A DNA stretch of 64,000 nucleotides. Source: Apostichopus japonicus (taxonomy: Eukaryota > Echinodermata > Holothuroidea > Aspidochirotida > Stichopodidae). Location of the stretch: NCBI RefSeq assembly GCF_037975245.1, contig NC_092578.1, positions 9,592,359-9,656,358 of the forward strand. Reading direction: 5' to 3'. The position numbers and the translations under genes were made by a program. The notes under the pieces were generated by a model. The model saw only the letters and a program-made list of their open reading frames with translations, had not been told where the DNA came from and searched no databases. Positions 38,413 to 50,659 of this stretch are shown here, one piece after another. Positions within the stretch are counted from its first letter, which is position 1. Every line of letters starts with the position of its first letter.

Positions 38413-39046
38413 CAAGGGCGGCGGAACCGGGGGGGCACAGGGGGCACGTGCCCCCCCCCCCCACTTTTCCTCAGGTTAAAAATGTGCCCTTTTTCTACAT
38501 AAAAATTGAGGTGTCTCAAGTTAGCAAGAGGCCAGGGAACCAGAATGAACACTCGGGAAGGGCCGTTTCCGGCCATCTGAGGGGTTTGTAAAACCAAAAA
38601 TTTCCTGTACGCTCCGCGCCAACCTATGGTGGCGCTCCGCTCAGATAGTCGTACATATAAATTTGCAAATCCTGGCTACGCCCCTGACTTTTAATGAATT
38701 TCTGTGGGTCAATCTCAAAGCTATTTCGAATGGGAAAAAAATTGTTAAGATATTAACAAGGAATAAAATCTAATTCGGAAGATTCCTACATTAGCAACTA
38801 GCATGATTTCACCTCATTTTGTCTCAAAAGAAAACTTGTTCATTGTTTCCCAGTGCTAGTATGCATATTTTCTTTGTGGGGGGGGGGGGCGTTGATGGAG
38901 TGATGTGCATACGCAAATAAGATAATACAATAAGATTTATAAAGGGTACTAAATATAAGGCTGCATCAGTCCAATCGAATTTCTGCAAAGTGCCCTTTGA
39001 TGTCGGTGCCCCCCCTCCCCGATTAAAAGTGCTTCCGCCGCCCTTG
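38413..39046. mobile_element. hAT-type element, TSD GGTTGTAG
   Basis: Exact duplication GGTTGTAG (38405-38412, 39047-39054). Perfect 14-bp ends CAAGGGCGGCGGAA. It contains the GGTGGCGCTCCGCT module (38604-38655) and an internal CCTGGCTACGCCCCTG, which looks like the end of another, truncated element. Confidence 0.95.
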
Positions 39047-39091
39047 GGTTGTAGCTAGGAAGCAAGGTACAACATACAACGCAATGGGCCA

Positions 39092-39259
39092 ATGGCACGC
39101 ATGACAGACAAAGAACAATTTTTGCATGATTTTCGTCGAGAAGCGAACGATACTTGTAGGTTATTGACAAATGTTTACCCTCAATCCCAGTCCGATGTTT
39201 TACCAGCTCGCAATGCTTTGAACCGTCTTGTTAGTCTTCGAAGAGCATTACACTATTAA
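39092..39259 (+). pseudogene. short coding remnant conserved with 63677-63946
   Basis: A 55-codon open frame, MARMTDKEQFLHDFRREAND...LPARNALNRLVSLRRALHY, ends at a TAA where the foldback arm begins. Its last 20 residues match, with four substitutions, a peptide encoded beside the related arm at 63413. The orientation relative to the arm is the same (towards it). It is therefore probably part of the element's own gene or of a host gene captured by the family. No known domain recognised. Upstream sequence is cut by the hAT at 39046. Confidence 0.5.
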
Positions 39260-39935
39260 TTCTATTTAATGTCCGAATTTATTCTATTTAATACCGGCAT
39301 ATAAGCTCCATAGTGATTGGCTGAGAATTAATTCCGGTATTAAATAGAATTAATACCGGTAATAAATTTAATTCGTATGGACATTAAATCAGCAATTATT
39401 TCCCGTATGGCCTACCATAACCATCTACAAGCGTTGCTTAGTGGGTTTACTCATATGGACAAAAGAGCACTCATGTTTTAAATCATTTCAATACCTTTTT
39501 TCTCAAATCTCAAGTTGGTGTACTTTGAACAGCATTGGGGGTTTATATTACCACTCTAGTATACATGCATTATGAAGATAGAAAATTGGCTTCAGTTAAT
39601 AAGATACCATTGGTACTGCTGTTAAGTTTGATGCTAGATGGTTGTTAAAAGACATAGTGTGAAGAAGGGGTCGGAAGCGGTGTGGAAATTATCCGTAACA
39701 AAGTTCTCCGAGTCAATTGATTATACATGGACGAATGAATGACAATTGAAATGATGTCATCCCCAAACAATTTGTGTATCTATTACTAACACACCTGGGA
39801 AAACAATGACAATATTGAACTCATAATGACATGAAAACATTCCTCATTGTGATTCCATCACTCATGAAATACCAAATTCACTGCCTTTAGCTCACATTTT
39901 TGTAATTAACTGTGTCTCATTAACCCATTTTGCAG

Positions 39936-40054
39936 CTTCCTTGAAGAAATTTAAGACATTGGATAAACTTGCGCCTTCTCCAGCGACACTTGAAATTCTT
40001 CGACGGGATCTAGCATTTGAGTATGAAGTCTACGATGATGAGATGGGATTATAA
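39936..40054 (+). CDS. terminal exon of the SAM-like gene
   Basis: Acceptor CCCATTTTGCAG|C. The first two bases complete the codon split at 37389 (G|CT, Ala). The frame then reads SLKKFKTLDKLAPSPATLE, ILRRDLAFEYEV and an acidic DDEMGL before TAA at 40052-40054. The two exons total 279 nt, exactly 93 codons including the stop. Candidate poly(A) signals AATAAA lie at 40399-40404 and 40477-40482. The gene converges on the minus-strand gene ending at 41056. Product unknown beyond the SAM-like motif. Confidence 0.65.
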
Positions 40055-41055
40055 CTTCTTTGAGAAAACCCTGTGTAAATATGTCCACACACTGACATCC
40101 CCCTCCCCTTCCCTTTGGGGACCTACAAAAGGGACAAATATCTGTATGCAGATATAACAATATGACAGAGGTACCTGCTGGTAAACTGTAAAGAGAGAAT
40201 GTCTCTGGGGTGATTCCTCAATTGTTACTGTCCATGAACGACAAAAAAAGTAAACATTAGATGCTGTATTAAAAACCTACTGGGGTTACTCTACTTTATT
40301 GATATATGTTACGTCCGTACAAAATGTATATGCCATGATTTTCTTTGTTTCTTTTAAAGAAATATGGAAATCATGATCATTTCACTCACAATTTCAGAAT
40401 AAAATTTCTTGGCAAATATACGCAACTATTTCAGTTAAGGAATTTCAGAAATTCCCATGGAAGTAGTACTTCTCGAATAAAATGATACCCTCAAAATGAT
40501 ATCTCAAAACCTTTTTTTTTAACTTTTTAATTATAAGCTTTGCAAGCTTTGGAATCTTTGATAATGCGATACAACCACAATAGTGCCATTATATGGTCTA
40601 AATGGTCTTAAATTTAACTGCAAATAACAATGATCAGCTGTCTTTGTTCAAACATGATGCATTGGTCACCATTCGTTAATGTTGTTTATACTACTAATTA
40701 CTCTAATTACAACAGATTATTAGCAGGTACTGCTATTCATAACTGTTACTTGACACATGATGCATTGGTCCCCATTCATTTATGACATTTATACTACTAA
40801 TTACTCTAATTACTATTCATAACTGTTACTTGAAACTGGTTCTGGTACTCATGTTTTTATCCTTGTATTAAGAGCAATGAAAATCAAGTACTCTTACCTT
40901 TCACGTTGTACTCTTTGGACTCATACTGATGGTTTAGTACTCACACTACATGTAAACTGACTGAAGAAGATATTAACATTTAATTAACACTTACTTAATT
41001 AACAAAGAAAGAAGAAAATTTTTTTTTGCCACTTCATGAACTCCATCTCAAAACA
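40055..41055. other. intergenic, convergent gene ends
   Basis: The 3' flank of two converging genes. It contains an imperfect direct repeat of about 90 bases (CATGATGCATTGGTC...ACTACTAATTACTCTAATTAC at about 40652 and 40753). Confidence 0.5.
40399..40404 (+). promoter_or_regulatory. candidate poly(A) signal AATAAA
   Basis: 345 bases after the stop of the SAM-like gene. A second AATAAA is at 40477. Either would be a normal distance for a 3' UTR. No downstream GU-rich check was possible. Confidence 0.4.
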
Positions 41056-41111
41056 CTAGGACCCCCATTCCATGTTCTCTGCCTCTGAGATGATATGGGC
41101 TACTGCAGCCT
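41056..41111 (-). CDS. unrecognised gene (copy B), terminal exon
   Basis: A long pyrimidine stretch and acceptor (TTGTTTTAACTTACTTCACAG|AG) lead into 56 nt. The first two bases (AG) complete the split codon left by the exon at 43107-42939 (G|AG, Glu). The frame reads AAVAHIISEAENMEWGS and stops at TAG (41056-41058). This makes the five exons sum to 900 nt. The exon lies about 1.5 kb outside duplicated segment B and has no counterpart near copy A. It is short, so the assignment rests on the splice site, phase and stop. Confidence 0.5.
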
Positions 41112-42641
41112 CTGTGAAGTAAGTTAAAACAAAAAGAACAAAATATGATGAAAAAAATGCTTTCATAATAGGATCAGTAATCTGCATAAATCAACATTTT
41201 CTTTTATGGTAAAACTTTGGAAGTACTTTATCAAAGTCTCTGTTAAAACTGTGCCCCCCCCCCACCCCAACCTCCCATCACTTGTGAGTTTGGACAATAG
41301 TAATATTAATGTTCACATGCTGTTTACGGAAATAGTTGTTAGCATTCAACAGGATAAAGTAAGCACAATTACCCTCTTCCTAGTGCTGCGACCTATAGCA
41401 AATTCATTAACAGTTTAATCGCAAAAAGTTGCGATCGTTTAGCAAATAACGTCAAGCCACTGAATATATGACGAAAAATCAATAACCCATCAACTGAAAT
41501 AGAAAACACAGTTTTACTTCCGCTGAAGGTGCCCTTGCCTTAAATCATGTATTTTTTCGTGTTTGGATAAAATCACTCACCACCAAATACGAAACCATTA
41601 TACCACTGTAAAGTAATCAAGTTAAACCTTCAACCCATCGCCACAGCAACGGTGCATACGTAAAATACAACATTCACTCTTGAAGACATAGCACAAACCT
41701 TCCAAACAACTGCCGATTTCCAGCAAATTGAAAGTTTTTTTTCGCAAACCGATGGTTAGGCTACATTCCCATTGACTTAGTGTGGTTGTTAGGCAAACAT
41801 TTGGTCGAAGATTGCAGTATTTCATGGATATTTTAGTTGCAGCTAACTGCATCACAATTTCAACAAATAAACAGATGCTTAGAATAGATTTTCCCGTTGA
41901 CTACGTGTGGTGTTCGGCTACCTTGCGCGCGACGATATCAGCAAGGATAGTATGTAAACAAAGCTACGCATAAAGTATTGTTTTCTTTTGCAAACCGCTG
42001 GTTAGGCTACATTTCCCCTTGATTTAGTGTGGATGTTAGGCTAAATGGTGGTTGAAGATTGCAGTTTTTCATGGATATTTTTATTTTTATTTGCGACACA
42101 ACTTGAGCGAATAAACAGATGGCTAGGTTAGATTTCCATGTTGACTTAGTGTGAAGTTAAGCTACCTTGTGGTTGGAGATTTGTGGGGATTTTAGGTTAT
42201 TGTCGCTGTTACTGAAATTGCTTAGCAGAGGCCGTAATTTGCCAGTGACTGTGCGGGTTCCTGGTGATTGTGCGGGAAGTTCCCGGTGATTGTGCGCGAC
42301 CCTCCCGCACTGCTTCAAATTTTATGCGGGATTGTGAGAACTGTTTGCGCATTTTGCGCTGCTATTACAAACCCTAGGTCATTTCGATTTGGAAATTTAT
42401 CTGTCCGCAGCAATAAGCAAATGTTATAAATTTATTTCAACGAGGACCAATTCGGCTTGACATATGAATGTTTAAACTATGTTTGTTCTCCAAGTTAGGC
42501 TTTAGGTACCTTAAATTGGGAGGATGGACAGAGCCAGTTATTGGCGTCTCAAAAGCCGTCCCACTCAAATTCGGATGTTGTTCATTTATATCTAGCCATC
42601 TCAAAGACGACGAGACGCATCGCTACCTGAGACGCTGCCCA
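41112..42641. other. intron and flank with inverted relatives of the 140-bp tandem
   Basis: 41740-42190 contains three diverged units resembling the reverse complement of the tandem inside the hAT at 7365 (for example GGTTAGGCTACATTCCCATT, CATGGATATTTTAG, AATAAACAGATG). Ends near 41385 and 42375 look hAT-like (TAGTGCTGCGACC; inverted TAGGGTTTGTAATAGC), but their 8-bp flanks do not match. Confidence 0.5.
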
Positions 42642-42938
42642 ACCCCCCCCCCACCCCAACCCTATCCCTCCCCAACTTCCACCCTCTTTTTACTATAGTT
42701 TGGGTATACTGCCTATAATGGGTCATTAGTTATCCAGACTGACAATATTAACTGAAGAGATGCTGATGACATAACAAACTTTGATTTCTTTGCTAATGAC
42801 TACTTACTTTATGATGTACAAAACACCTTTGCCAACACACCCAAGGCAATTTAAGACAACAAACTGCATATTCGTGGTTGCTATCATCTCCCTTAACTTA
42901 GAAAAAATTCAGCTTACGAAGCAGCTCCCGATTCTTAC

Positions 42939-43107
42939 CATTTTCGGGTGGTTCCTCTTCCCAAGGGACCCTTTGATCAAGGCTTCGGGAGTAACCACTG
43001 GAAGCGAATCCACTGTCCACTGGTTCTTCAACACCCACACCGTCACTGTCTGGATGATTCGACCAGTCCATACTCTCCACCGAGGAAGTTTCACTTCTGG
43101 GACAGAA
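42939..43107 (-). CDS. unrecognised gene (copy B), exon 4
   Basis: 169 nt, acceptor GGTGTCATAG|TTC, donor AAAATG|GTAAGAAT, phase 0 to 1. The translation is serine/acid-rich: SETSSVESMDWSNHPDSDG, EEPVDSGFASSGYSRSLDQ, PWEEEPPEN. This looks like a disordered acidic tail. The copy A equivalent differs at only two or three residues, making this the best conserved exon between the two copies. The donor and acceptor are both strong and identical in A and B. Confidence 0.65.
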
Positions 43108-44174
43108 CTATGACACCAGAAAGCAAAACCAAATTAGTGATTCCTTCCCAGATTACACACAAGATCATTTTATGTAAACTGCAAACAAGCTTCTAATACT
43201 TAACAAGGTGGATCCACAAACAAAGTATGAAATGCATTAAAGTTGGAGTTTATTCTGATAGCAACATTTTCATACTATGACCTCTGTCTTCCTCAAATAA
43301 CATTTTATCTCCACAGAAAACAAGGCTCTTGTAAGCAATAAGGTGGATCCACAACTTAAGTATGAAGGTTATCCAAGCTTTACTCTTTGAGTTATTATGT
43401 TTATAAGAATTTCAGGTTTTGACCTATGTTGACCTGAAAATGACCTATAAACTCAATAGGGTTCTTAATCTTAAATGAACTGTCACCTCCACAAAAACTA
43501 ATAGGATTCTTCTGCTCAATATAAGGTGCATCCAACACACCAAGTATGAGTTCACCCACCATACAGTTTTGAGTTATCATTTTTACAACGTTTTCATACT
43601 TTGACCTTTGCTGATCTCAAATGACTCTCACCTCCACAGAAAATAACAGGATTCTTCTACTCAATATGGTGCATTACATATCAAATATTAAGTTCACCCA
43701 TAATATCATTTTGAGTTATTATGTTTACAGAGTTTTCAAACATTTCTGCTGACCTTAAATGACCTTTGACCTCCAAAACGATAGTCTAGGATTCCTACAC
43801 TCTACCCATAAGGTGCATCTACATTCCAATTTTAAAGTTCACCCACCATAGTTTCAGGTTATCGTGTTTACAGCCCAAGGCATCATCCACACATACACAC
43901 AATCACCACAACAAGGAATCAAAATGGGGTGAAGCTTCAGCACAATGTTGTCTAATAAATGAATAGTTCTCCTCAGATCATAATATGGTCCCACAATTTG
44001 CTATGTGTAAAGCCAGCCCTCCACTGCCTCACTGGCAGTATCTGACAACTCAAAACGACATTGCGATATGATATATTGTCAAGTGAGCAAACAGCATCAA
44101 CCATAGGAGGCAGACCTAGAGGTACTTTACAACATTGTAGGCCTATAGCAGACAGCATATAATAGGGTTCTGTA

Positions 44175-45827
44175 TAGGGTTGGGCGATATTTGCTTTTTA
44201 ATGTCACGATAAATAGTTCAAAAATTATCGCGATATTTCGATAATTACGATAAATTTTTTCTTGTTGTTTTTAGTGTGTTCGCGAACACACTAAAAACAA
44301 CTGCCGATTTCCCACCGGTGTTTTCGCGCAGCAAACACACCGAGCATAATGGCGTGGGGTTCAGGGCCCGCCTTAGAGCCCCGTTGGAGTCAAGGGGTGG
44401 AACCCCTTGTGGGGGTCCAGGGGCGAAGGCCCCCGGAAAAGTTATGTATTTTTGCGTGTCTGGCGATAAAAAATTCGCAATTGAGGATTCAAAATACTGA
44501 CTAACTTTATGAATTTAAATTGTCACGAAACTGATGAAAGTTTTAAAATGACAAGTTAGAGTAGCTATATTATGTGATAAAATGAAAAGAGAATTAATAT
44601 GTCTTACAATCTTTAAAAAGTTTAACTTACAAAACTGTCGATATTATGAAACAAACTACGTTCGGCAAAGCCCCGTTTCTAGACTGCCTAACAATCAGTT
44701 TACAACTGCAGTGTTTAACCGTACTTAAATATCACGGTAGGCTACAATGTGCTTCAAATTTTCTCAGGTACAGTACCTTGCAAAACAACCCCCCTGTCTA
44801 ACACCTGTTTGTTAACATTTTTGGCACGGTTCCAAAAAACTTTTCATGGAGTAAACTCTTTTGGCTCCACTCTAGAATTAATTAGGTCAGTCAGTAAAGG
44901 ATCCGTAAAGTTATGCGAAATATTATCTTAGACGTTCAAGGAAAGTAGGTAAATATCCCCGTAACATTAAGGTAAGTAAAACACACCTCAAGCCAACCGA
45001 CTCCTCCGCATGAACAAAACAATCTATTTCCCCTTATACACGAGGCACAGTCTATACCATACAGACATAGCACGATATCAAGGCCCCAATAGCTACAGTA
45101 TGGCCATCTTTATGAAAGTAAACCTTGTAATTCCATGTTTTAGACCACCAGGCGTGATTTATTTAATGCTAAATATTGTTTCCATGGCCTTGTAGAAATC
45201 GTCAACTTCGCAAAATACAATAGTTGTGTTTTTGTTGTTACGTGAGATCCGTAACCGACGAAGTGGTTAGGCTATTTACTATACACTTAACTATGGTAGG
45301 ATATTATTATTATTATTTTTTGGGAAATTCTAGAAAATACTTTCTTTCCCCCGCTTTACACCATATGTGGTCTTCTGGTTTATTCATAAATGGGTGTACT
45401 AGAGCCTTGTTTACATGACACTTGTTGCATTTAGCACGATATGCCAGTTTCGCGTGAATTTTTCGAAAGTATTTTGCTCGATCTTTCGTAAAATTAGAAA
45501 GGTGTACCAACTTACTTTTCGTACACAATTGGTAATTTCTCTACTGTTTTTCAGAGTTTTGTTCTCTATGCAGTCAATGTTGTAAAGAACAGGTTTTTAC
45601 GAAGTTCAAAAGTCAGTAAATGAAGTTGAGAAAATATTTCTTTTCAACTGTCTTAACCATGGAATGCTAGAATAACATTTACACATAAAACGGACAATTT
45701 TTTTTTCTACATCTATTTCAAATTTCTTTCACAAGAAATTATCGTCATTTGTTCAATCCTCAAAAAATATCGTCTTGAAAAAAAATTTTCGCGATAATAA
45801 TAATTTTCGATATATCGCCCAACCCTA
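44175..45827. mobile_element. hAT-type element, TSD GTTCTGTA
   Basis: Absent from copy A. Exact duplication GTTCTGTA (44167-44174, 45828-45835). The ends TAGGGTTGGGCGATAT are perfect inverted repeats. A near-perfect palindrome of about 30 bases (TTAGTGTGTTCGCGAACACACTAA) lies at about 44271-44294. A minus-strand open frame (45528-45313) has a C-x2-C-x8-H-like pattern but no recognisable transposase. It sits in the intron between exons 3 and 4 of the copy B gene. Confidence 0.93.
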
Positions 45828-46137
45828 GTTCTGTACATCACCCATATCTTAATGTCTGACATAACTTTGGTCAAAGGAGCACTATGGACAACTAAAACTT
45901 TCAAGGCTGTTGTGTTTGTAATCCTGAGGGTTTTTTTTCAATTTTTGAATAGTTTGTTCAATGTTGTGGAATTAGTACAGTTGCATTCGATGTTTTTACT
46001 GCAGCAAGAACAGTAGCAGTGTTACTATTAATAATCAATAAACTATATCCTTCATAAACCCATCGGAAGCAGAGAAAGCCAGCTTTCCATTCAATTTAAA
46101 AATAAATGACAAACTAAACGGCAAAACAAAATGTCAC

Positions 46138-46384
46138 CTTTTCTTTGACAGACTTCACAAATCCGCTCAAAAATGGTATGCCTTGTTCCACCAGAAGGGT
46201 TAGCAATGAGGGATGTTCTTCAAGACAAGACGCCAAGTTGGGATAGTCCCACGTCTTCCCCTCCATGTCCATGATGTATGCAGGAGTCGTGTCCATACCT
46301 TGGTGTCGATATATGTACTGGTACAGTACTATGTCATCTAGACCAGCATTTATGTGGAATGCAATGTGACATAGGTCTGGAGCA
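46138..46384 (-). CDS. unrecognised gene (copy B), exon 3
   Basis: Acceptor CAATTCTTTCTATAG|T, donor AAAAG|GTGACA; 247 nt, phase 2 to 0, fully open. It encodes SAPDLCHIAFHINAGLDDIV, LYQYIYRHQ, GMDTTPAYIMDMEGKTWDYP, then ASCLEEHPSLLTLLVEQGIP and FVKSVKEK. The regular mix of hydrophobic and polar residues looks like a folded domain, but I do not recognise the family. There are no transmembrane segments or cysteine motifs. An intron of about 3 kb to exon 4 contains the hAT at 44175. Confidence 0.7.
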
Positions 46385-47284
46385 CTATAGAAAGAATTGA
46401 AAGAAATTTTAGTACTTAACATACATTTAACCGAAAGACCCTGAATTTATCATTAAGTTTACTACTGAGTGCTAATAACACCAAAAACATAAAGATATTG
46501 AAAAAGTTCACACAAAAAAAAGGAACATTAAATCATACAAATATTCTTCACTGTGGACCTTTTGCCTTCCATTTGAACAGCTAGCAAATTTATGCAACAG
46601 AAAGCCTGTTGGTTTTGTGACTCCTTGCCACATTTGCAAAAGAACATTAAGTAGTAACAGTTAAGACAAGTTTTTAAAGTGTTGACCATTGCTGACTTCA
46701 TGTGATCAGGAAAGTTCTTGCGCAAATGCGGACCTACCTATCAAGTACTAAGTTCATTCAAAGTTTACTTTGGCAGACATCTGGTGGCCTCAAATAACCT
46801 TTGACCTCAACCAACTTCATTAGTCTTGTATGCTTTTACTTTTAAGCTTTTACTTAATGAGTTATCATGTCTCTCTTTTGACCTTCCCAGAAAATAAATA
46901 GGGTACTTGTACTGTTGTACTCAAGAAAGTGTATCCACACACTAAGTATGAAGTTAATCCACCTCATCTTGAGTTGCAGTGCTTACTGTACAAGCCAAGG
47001 CATCACACATGCACACACCCATGCCCCCATCATCTCATCAATAGATTCCCTTTGCCCTTGGCAAGGAATTAAGAACAGGCCATCACAGTTGATGTATTTG
47101 TAAAGATTTCATGTATAAGGATTGGCCCATAATTTGGGTTGCATGTACGTGATGAATGAGTACCTTTTGTAGGTTCTGACCATTGTGGGACAAAGTGGAC
47201 ACAGTTTGGGTGTGGACTAGCATCAAATATGTCAAGTGGTACAGTAAGAAGGACGTAACACTGCATCAATCTTCATTTACATAC

Positions 47285-47532
47285 CTTTTGGGCTGAGATC
47301 TCATCTCCAGGGGCACAGGAGTCGCCCTGCCAAAGTATCTTTCTTCTTCCTCTTCTTGTATCCTTGGAACAGGATCAATTATCCCGAAATATTCATGTGG
47401 AGGTTCATGTAGGTCAGACCCACCACTACTGTCATCCTCAATGGCTGCGGGATAACAATCCTCATCCAACAAGGAAAACACCCTCCAGTTGGGACCGCAT
47501 ATAAACTGGTACCTTACGTCAAAAATTGGCAC
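47285..47532 (-). CDS. unrecognised gene (copy B), exon 2
   Basis: Acceptor TTACTTTAAG|GTG, donor CCCAAAAG|GTATGT; 248 nt, phase 0 to 2. It starts with a folded-looking stretch (VPIFDVRYQFICGPNWRVFS) and passes into an acidic linker (AAIEDDSSGGSDLHEPPHEY, IQEEEEERYFG). In copy A the first half is deleted and fused to exon 1, and about 27 residues of the linker are lost, all in frame. Confidence 0.7.
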
Positions 47533-47755
47533 CTTAAAGTAAATCAAGATAGAAATGGCTAAAGATCATTAGGTTGCACATTTAGCTAATACTCTAGAGA
47601 AAAGATAAAGAAATGTGAGGATGAGGAGACAGTTGCCTTTCTGTAAATGCACATACTTCCTATTTAACTTACAATGAAACCTCAAATTGACTTGTGCAAT
47701 TCTTAGACGGCTACAAAACAGAAACAATATGTACAGTATACTGTATGATACTTAC

Positions 47756-47935
47756 TGTGCAAGGAATCACATCTGTCATCAGGTGATTTAAGTAGGCAGC
47801 CAATCTATCCATAACTGTAACCTTATCCAAAGTGAAATAGTCATACACACATGGGCTGTGAGGGTCAGCAGTGAGTGCATACACAACAGAATTCTCATCA
47901 TGAGTTGATGAAAAGCTAACCCTCTTCATGATAAC
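47756..47935 (-). CDS. unrecognised gene (copy B), exon 1 of those visible
   Basis: Acceptor TTATGTTACAG|GTT, donor TGCACA|GTAAGT; exactly 180 nt, phase 0 at both ends. The translation includes MKRVSFSSTHDENSVVYALT, ADPHSPCVYDYFTLDK and VMDRLAAYLNHLMTDVIP. Because it begins at a splice acceptor, earlier exons should lie to the right, but none could be found with confidence. The five exons give 299 residues plus a stop with no phase conflict. I do not recognise the protein and propose no function. Confidence 0.7.
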
Positions 47936-48649
47936 CTGTAACATAAAAACACAAAAGTAACAGAATAAATTGTTATGAAGATTTTAGAGACATTGTGGCA
48001 GTTCAAAAAGAGGTTGGGGACCACTTCAGTCTGCCCGGGAGGGGCATTGACTCCCACTGCGTGACTGGGGGGGGGGGGTTAGAATCCTTCGGATAACTTA
48101 TTCAATAGATAAAAAGGCATCTTTACTTCTTGAGATATCGTGTTTATAATGTTTTCAGCCTTTGACCTCTGGTGACCTCAAATGACCTATGACTTCAATG
48201 AAAAACACTAGGTGTCATCTGCTAACCAAGGGCTATCAGCCCACCATGTTTAAAGTTCAAACACCTTTCACTTCTTGAGATATCGTGTTTACATGGTTTT
48301 CAGACTTTGACATTTTGAAATTTTTGGCTTTAAAACAGATGCATGTCCATCGCCATCAATCGTTGTTGTGAACTTGTGACAAATTAATTACAATAAACAA
48401 GAAGCAAATAGAATAAAGGATAAAGTTTATATATGTCAGAGGAAACAGCGAGAGCAAATCGTGTTCTTAAATTGACGTCACATGACTTCATGAGATTAGG
48501 AATATTTTCGGGCGAACAAACTTTTCAAGCCCCGAAGAGGGTAAATTAATTGTCAATTTTCGACTGGTAAAATCAAGTTTTTAACTAGCAGAATGGTTGA
48601 TATTTGTTCTAGAGAACATGCTTAGATGGATCCCCAATAGATAGGACTT

Positions 48650-49200
48650 TGAAATTTTCATGTCATGGCTACTTTAAAGATTTGATGAATAAGAACATAA
48701 AGTTCAGTACACTCCTCTATGAAGCCCAGTCCTACCACAAATAGTACAGTAGCAAAGAATCGATATGGGATTACTAGGTATGTATTTGGATAGTAATGGG
48801 TAGAATCAGTATAATAACAGGTATAATTATACGTTATGTGCAAAAATGAATAAGAACATAAAGTATGAAAAATCAGTGTTGTTTATGTGTCTTTCATATC
48901 AACGCGAACTTACAGTTCAGTACACTCCTGAAGCCCAGTCCTACCACAAATAGTAAAGTAGCATAGAATCGATATGGGATTACCAGGTAAGTATATGGAT
49001 ACGTAGTAATGGGTAGAATTAGTAAAATTACAGGTATATACCGTATGAATATATATATACGTAATGTGCAAAATCAGTATAAGAATAGGTGTGAACATAT
49101 GTAATGCAAATAATGACAGGTATGGTATACGTAAAGTGCAGAATCGGTATAGGAACGACACACCAGATAACATTATAATGTACTACGAGGGTTGAGCGCC
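48650..49200. repeat. local tandem duplication inside copy B
   Basis: A segment of about 165-200 bp (AAGAACATAAAGT...TACACTCCT...ACCACAAATAGTA...ATCGATATGGGATTAC) occurs twice (about 48690-48840 and 48850-49060). Copy A has it once at 13810-13960. Confidence 0.75.
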
Positions 49201-50650
49201 AAATTGGTATTCATAGTTTAGAAGACAATTCTACTACTACTGTACCCTGTACTAACAAAACAGGTATGAATAAATGTATTTCGCAGAATGGGTTTTTTCC
49301 TAAAATAACTTGTTAGAGCATTTGGCAAACTACGTGCGCGAAAAGGAACTTGTGAGAACCATTTGGTGGGAAACTGTACTTGCGAGTACGGTAGAACTAC
49401 AGTTTGCTGGCCAATGTTTTAAAGCAATTAGCCGTAGCAAAGTGTGGGTAATTATTATAATAAGTGACTTGGGAACGACTTTGATTTGTCAAGTAGCGGT
49501 CTGTAAAAGAGAACTTTGGGGGTTTCATTTCTTTGAAATGGGGATATTCTCAAATGTAAAGAGAGTAACATATTAGAACCGCAAAAGCTCTGTGGCATTG
49601 TCAAAGTAGTGAGATAGACACCAGGTTATCCCATCAATTAGTTTTGTATGGATTGTATTAAAACCTAGATGAAACTTTGCCCATCTCTCTGACAGTAGGT
49701 ACAGAAAGCTGGGCATGCACAAATGTCTGTCTTTTACTCGCGTGTCTTAGACCTACATCAAGCCAGTTTTACCAGCACAGATTTCTCTTAACACACCACA
49801 TTGCATTGCTAACAGAAACTGCAGATTCCTTGGCATGCTAGACCAAAATGCATACATGAATGTTTACAGTTGGGGTTACGCGAGCGGTAAGTTACTAGTT
49901 ACGATAAACAGTAGCAGCAGGAATTTCCACGAGATCCAATGTATTATCTGGGTCGGTAATTTTATCCGGTATTATTTTTACCGGTGTAAAGATGTATCAC
50001 CTATAGGCATCTGTAGTTTTCTCCTTGGTGGGCAGAGGATGTACAACTGCCCATAGTAACAATCCTGTGACCTTCGACCTGGATCTATTACTTGCCCTTG
50101 GTTAGATGCATGGTGCATCACATGCTCACAAAAGACACTATGTACAGGTATATATTGTTTTAATTTGGTTTATTTGGGGAAGAACAAGTCAAGACCTGTT
50201 GGGGAGGAGAGGTTGGGAAGACGAAAGAAGGGGAGAGTTAGTTTGTGAATTACTCTGGTAGATGGTGGACTACAGCTAATGATACAGAGATGTAGTCTTT
50301 TCTTATACTCTTGTCCTATTATTTTTAATACCTTTGAAGTAGAGACTTACCATAAATTAGAGATGTAGCTTTTCGCTATAATTGATGTCTATCACCTTTT
50401 TTTTGTGTTTGAATTGTACATATTCAACCCAATGTTCCAGGTGGGAACATTATGACAACCGGGTATTCATTGTTTGTTTCAAATATACTGAGTTTTTCTG
50501 TATATTCGTTTATGACAGATTTCAATACCGTTGGCATGGGTTTGAATGAAATACCAGGTATACCTGGTATACCGACGCACCCTACAGTAGTCCCGATCGG
50601 ACACCAATTGCATTTACTGTATTACTTTTACTAGTGTAGTTGTAAAGATG
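49200..50650. other. duplicated non-coding stretch (equivalent to 14110-15560)
   Basis: Aligns with copy A with few differences. No splice-bounded exon on either strand could be supported. Confidence 0.5.
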
Positions 50651-50659
50651 CGATTGTAT

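Larger units (their letters stand above)
37561..39419. mobile_element. foldback element TATGGTAGGCC...CCATA with 6-bp target duplication
   Basis: The ends TATGGTAGGCCATACGGG and (inverted) TATGGTAGGCCATACGGG are followed by about 90 almost identical bases in inverted orientation (AAATAATTGCTGATTTAATG and beyond). Flanks are ACCGTC and ACCATC (5/6 match). The left interior is a tandem of TTAATACGGGCATTAAATAG units. A nested foldback (37936) and a hAT (38413) interrupt it. Just inside the right arm is a 55-codon open frame (39092). A related end is at 63413. Confidence 0.85.

Noticed and set aside
41385-42375. A complete hAT around the inverted 140-bp tandem
   Set aside because: Candidate ends are only loosely similar and there is no matching 8-bp duplication.
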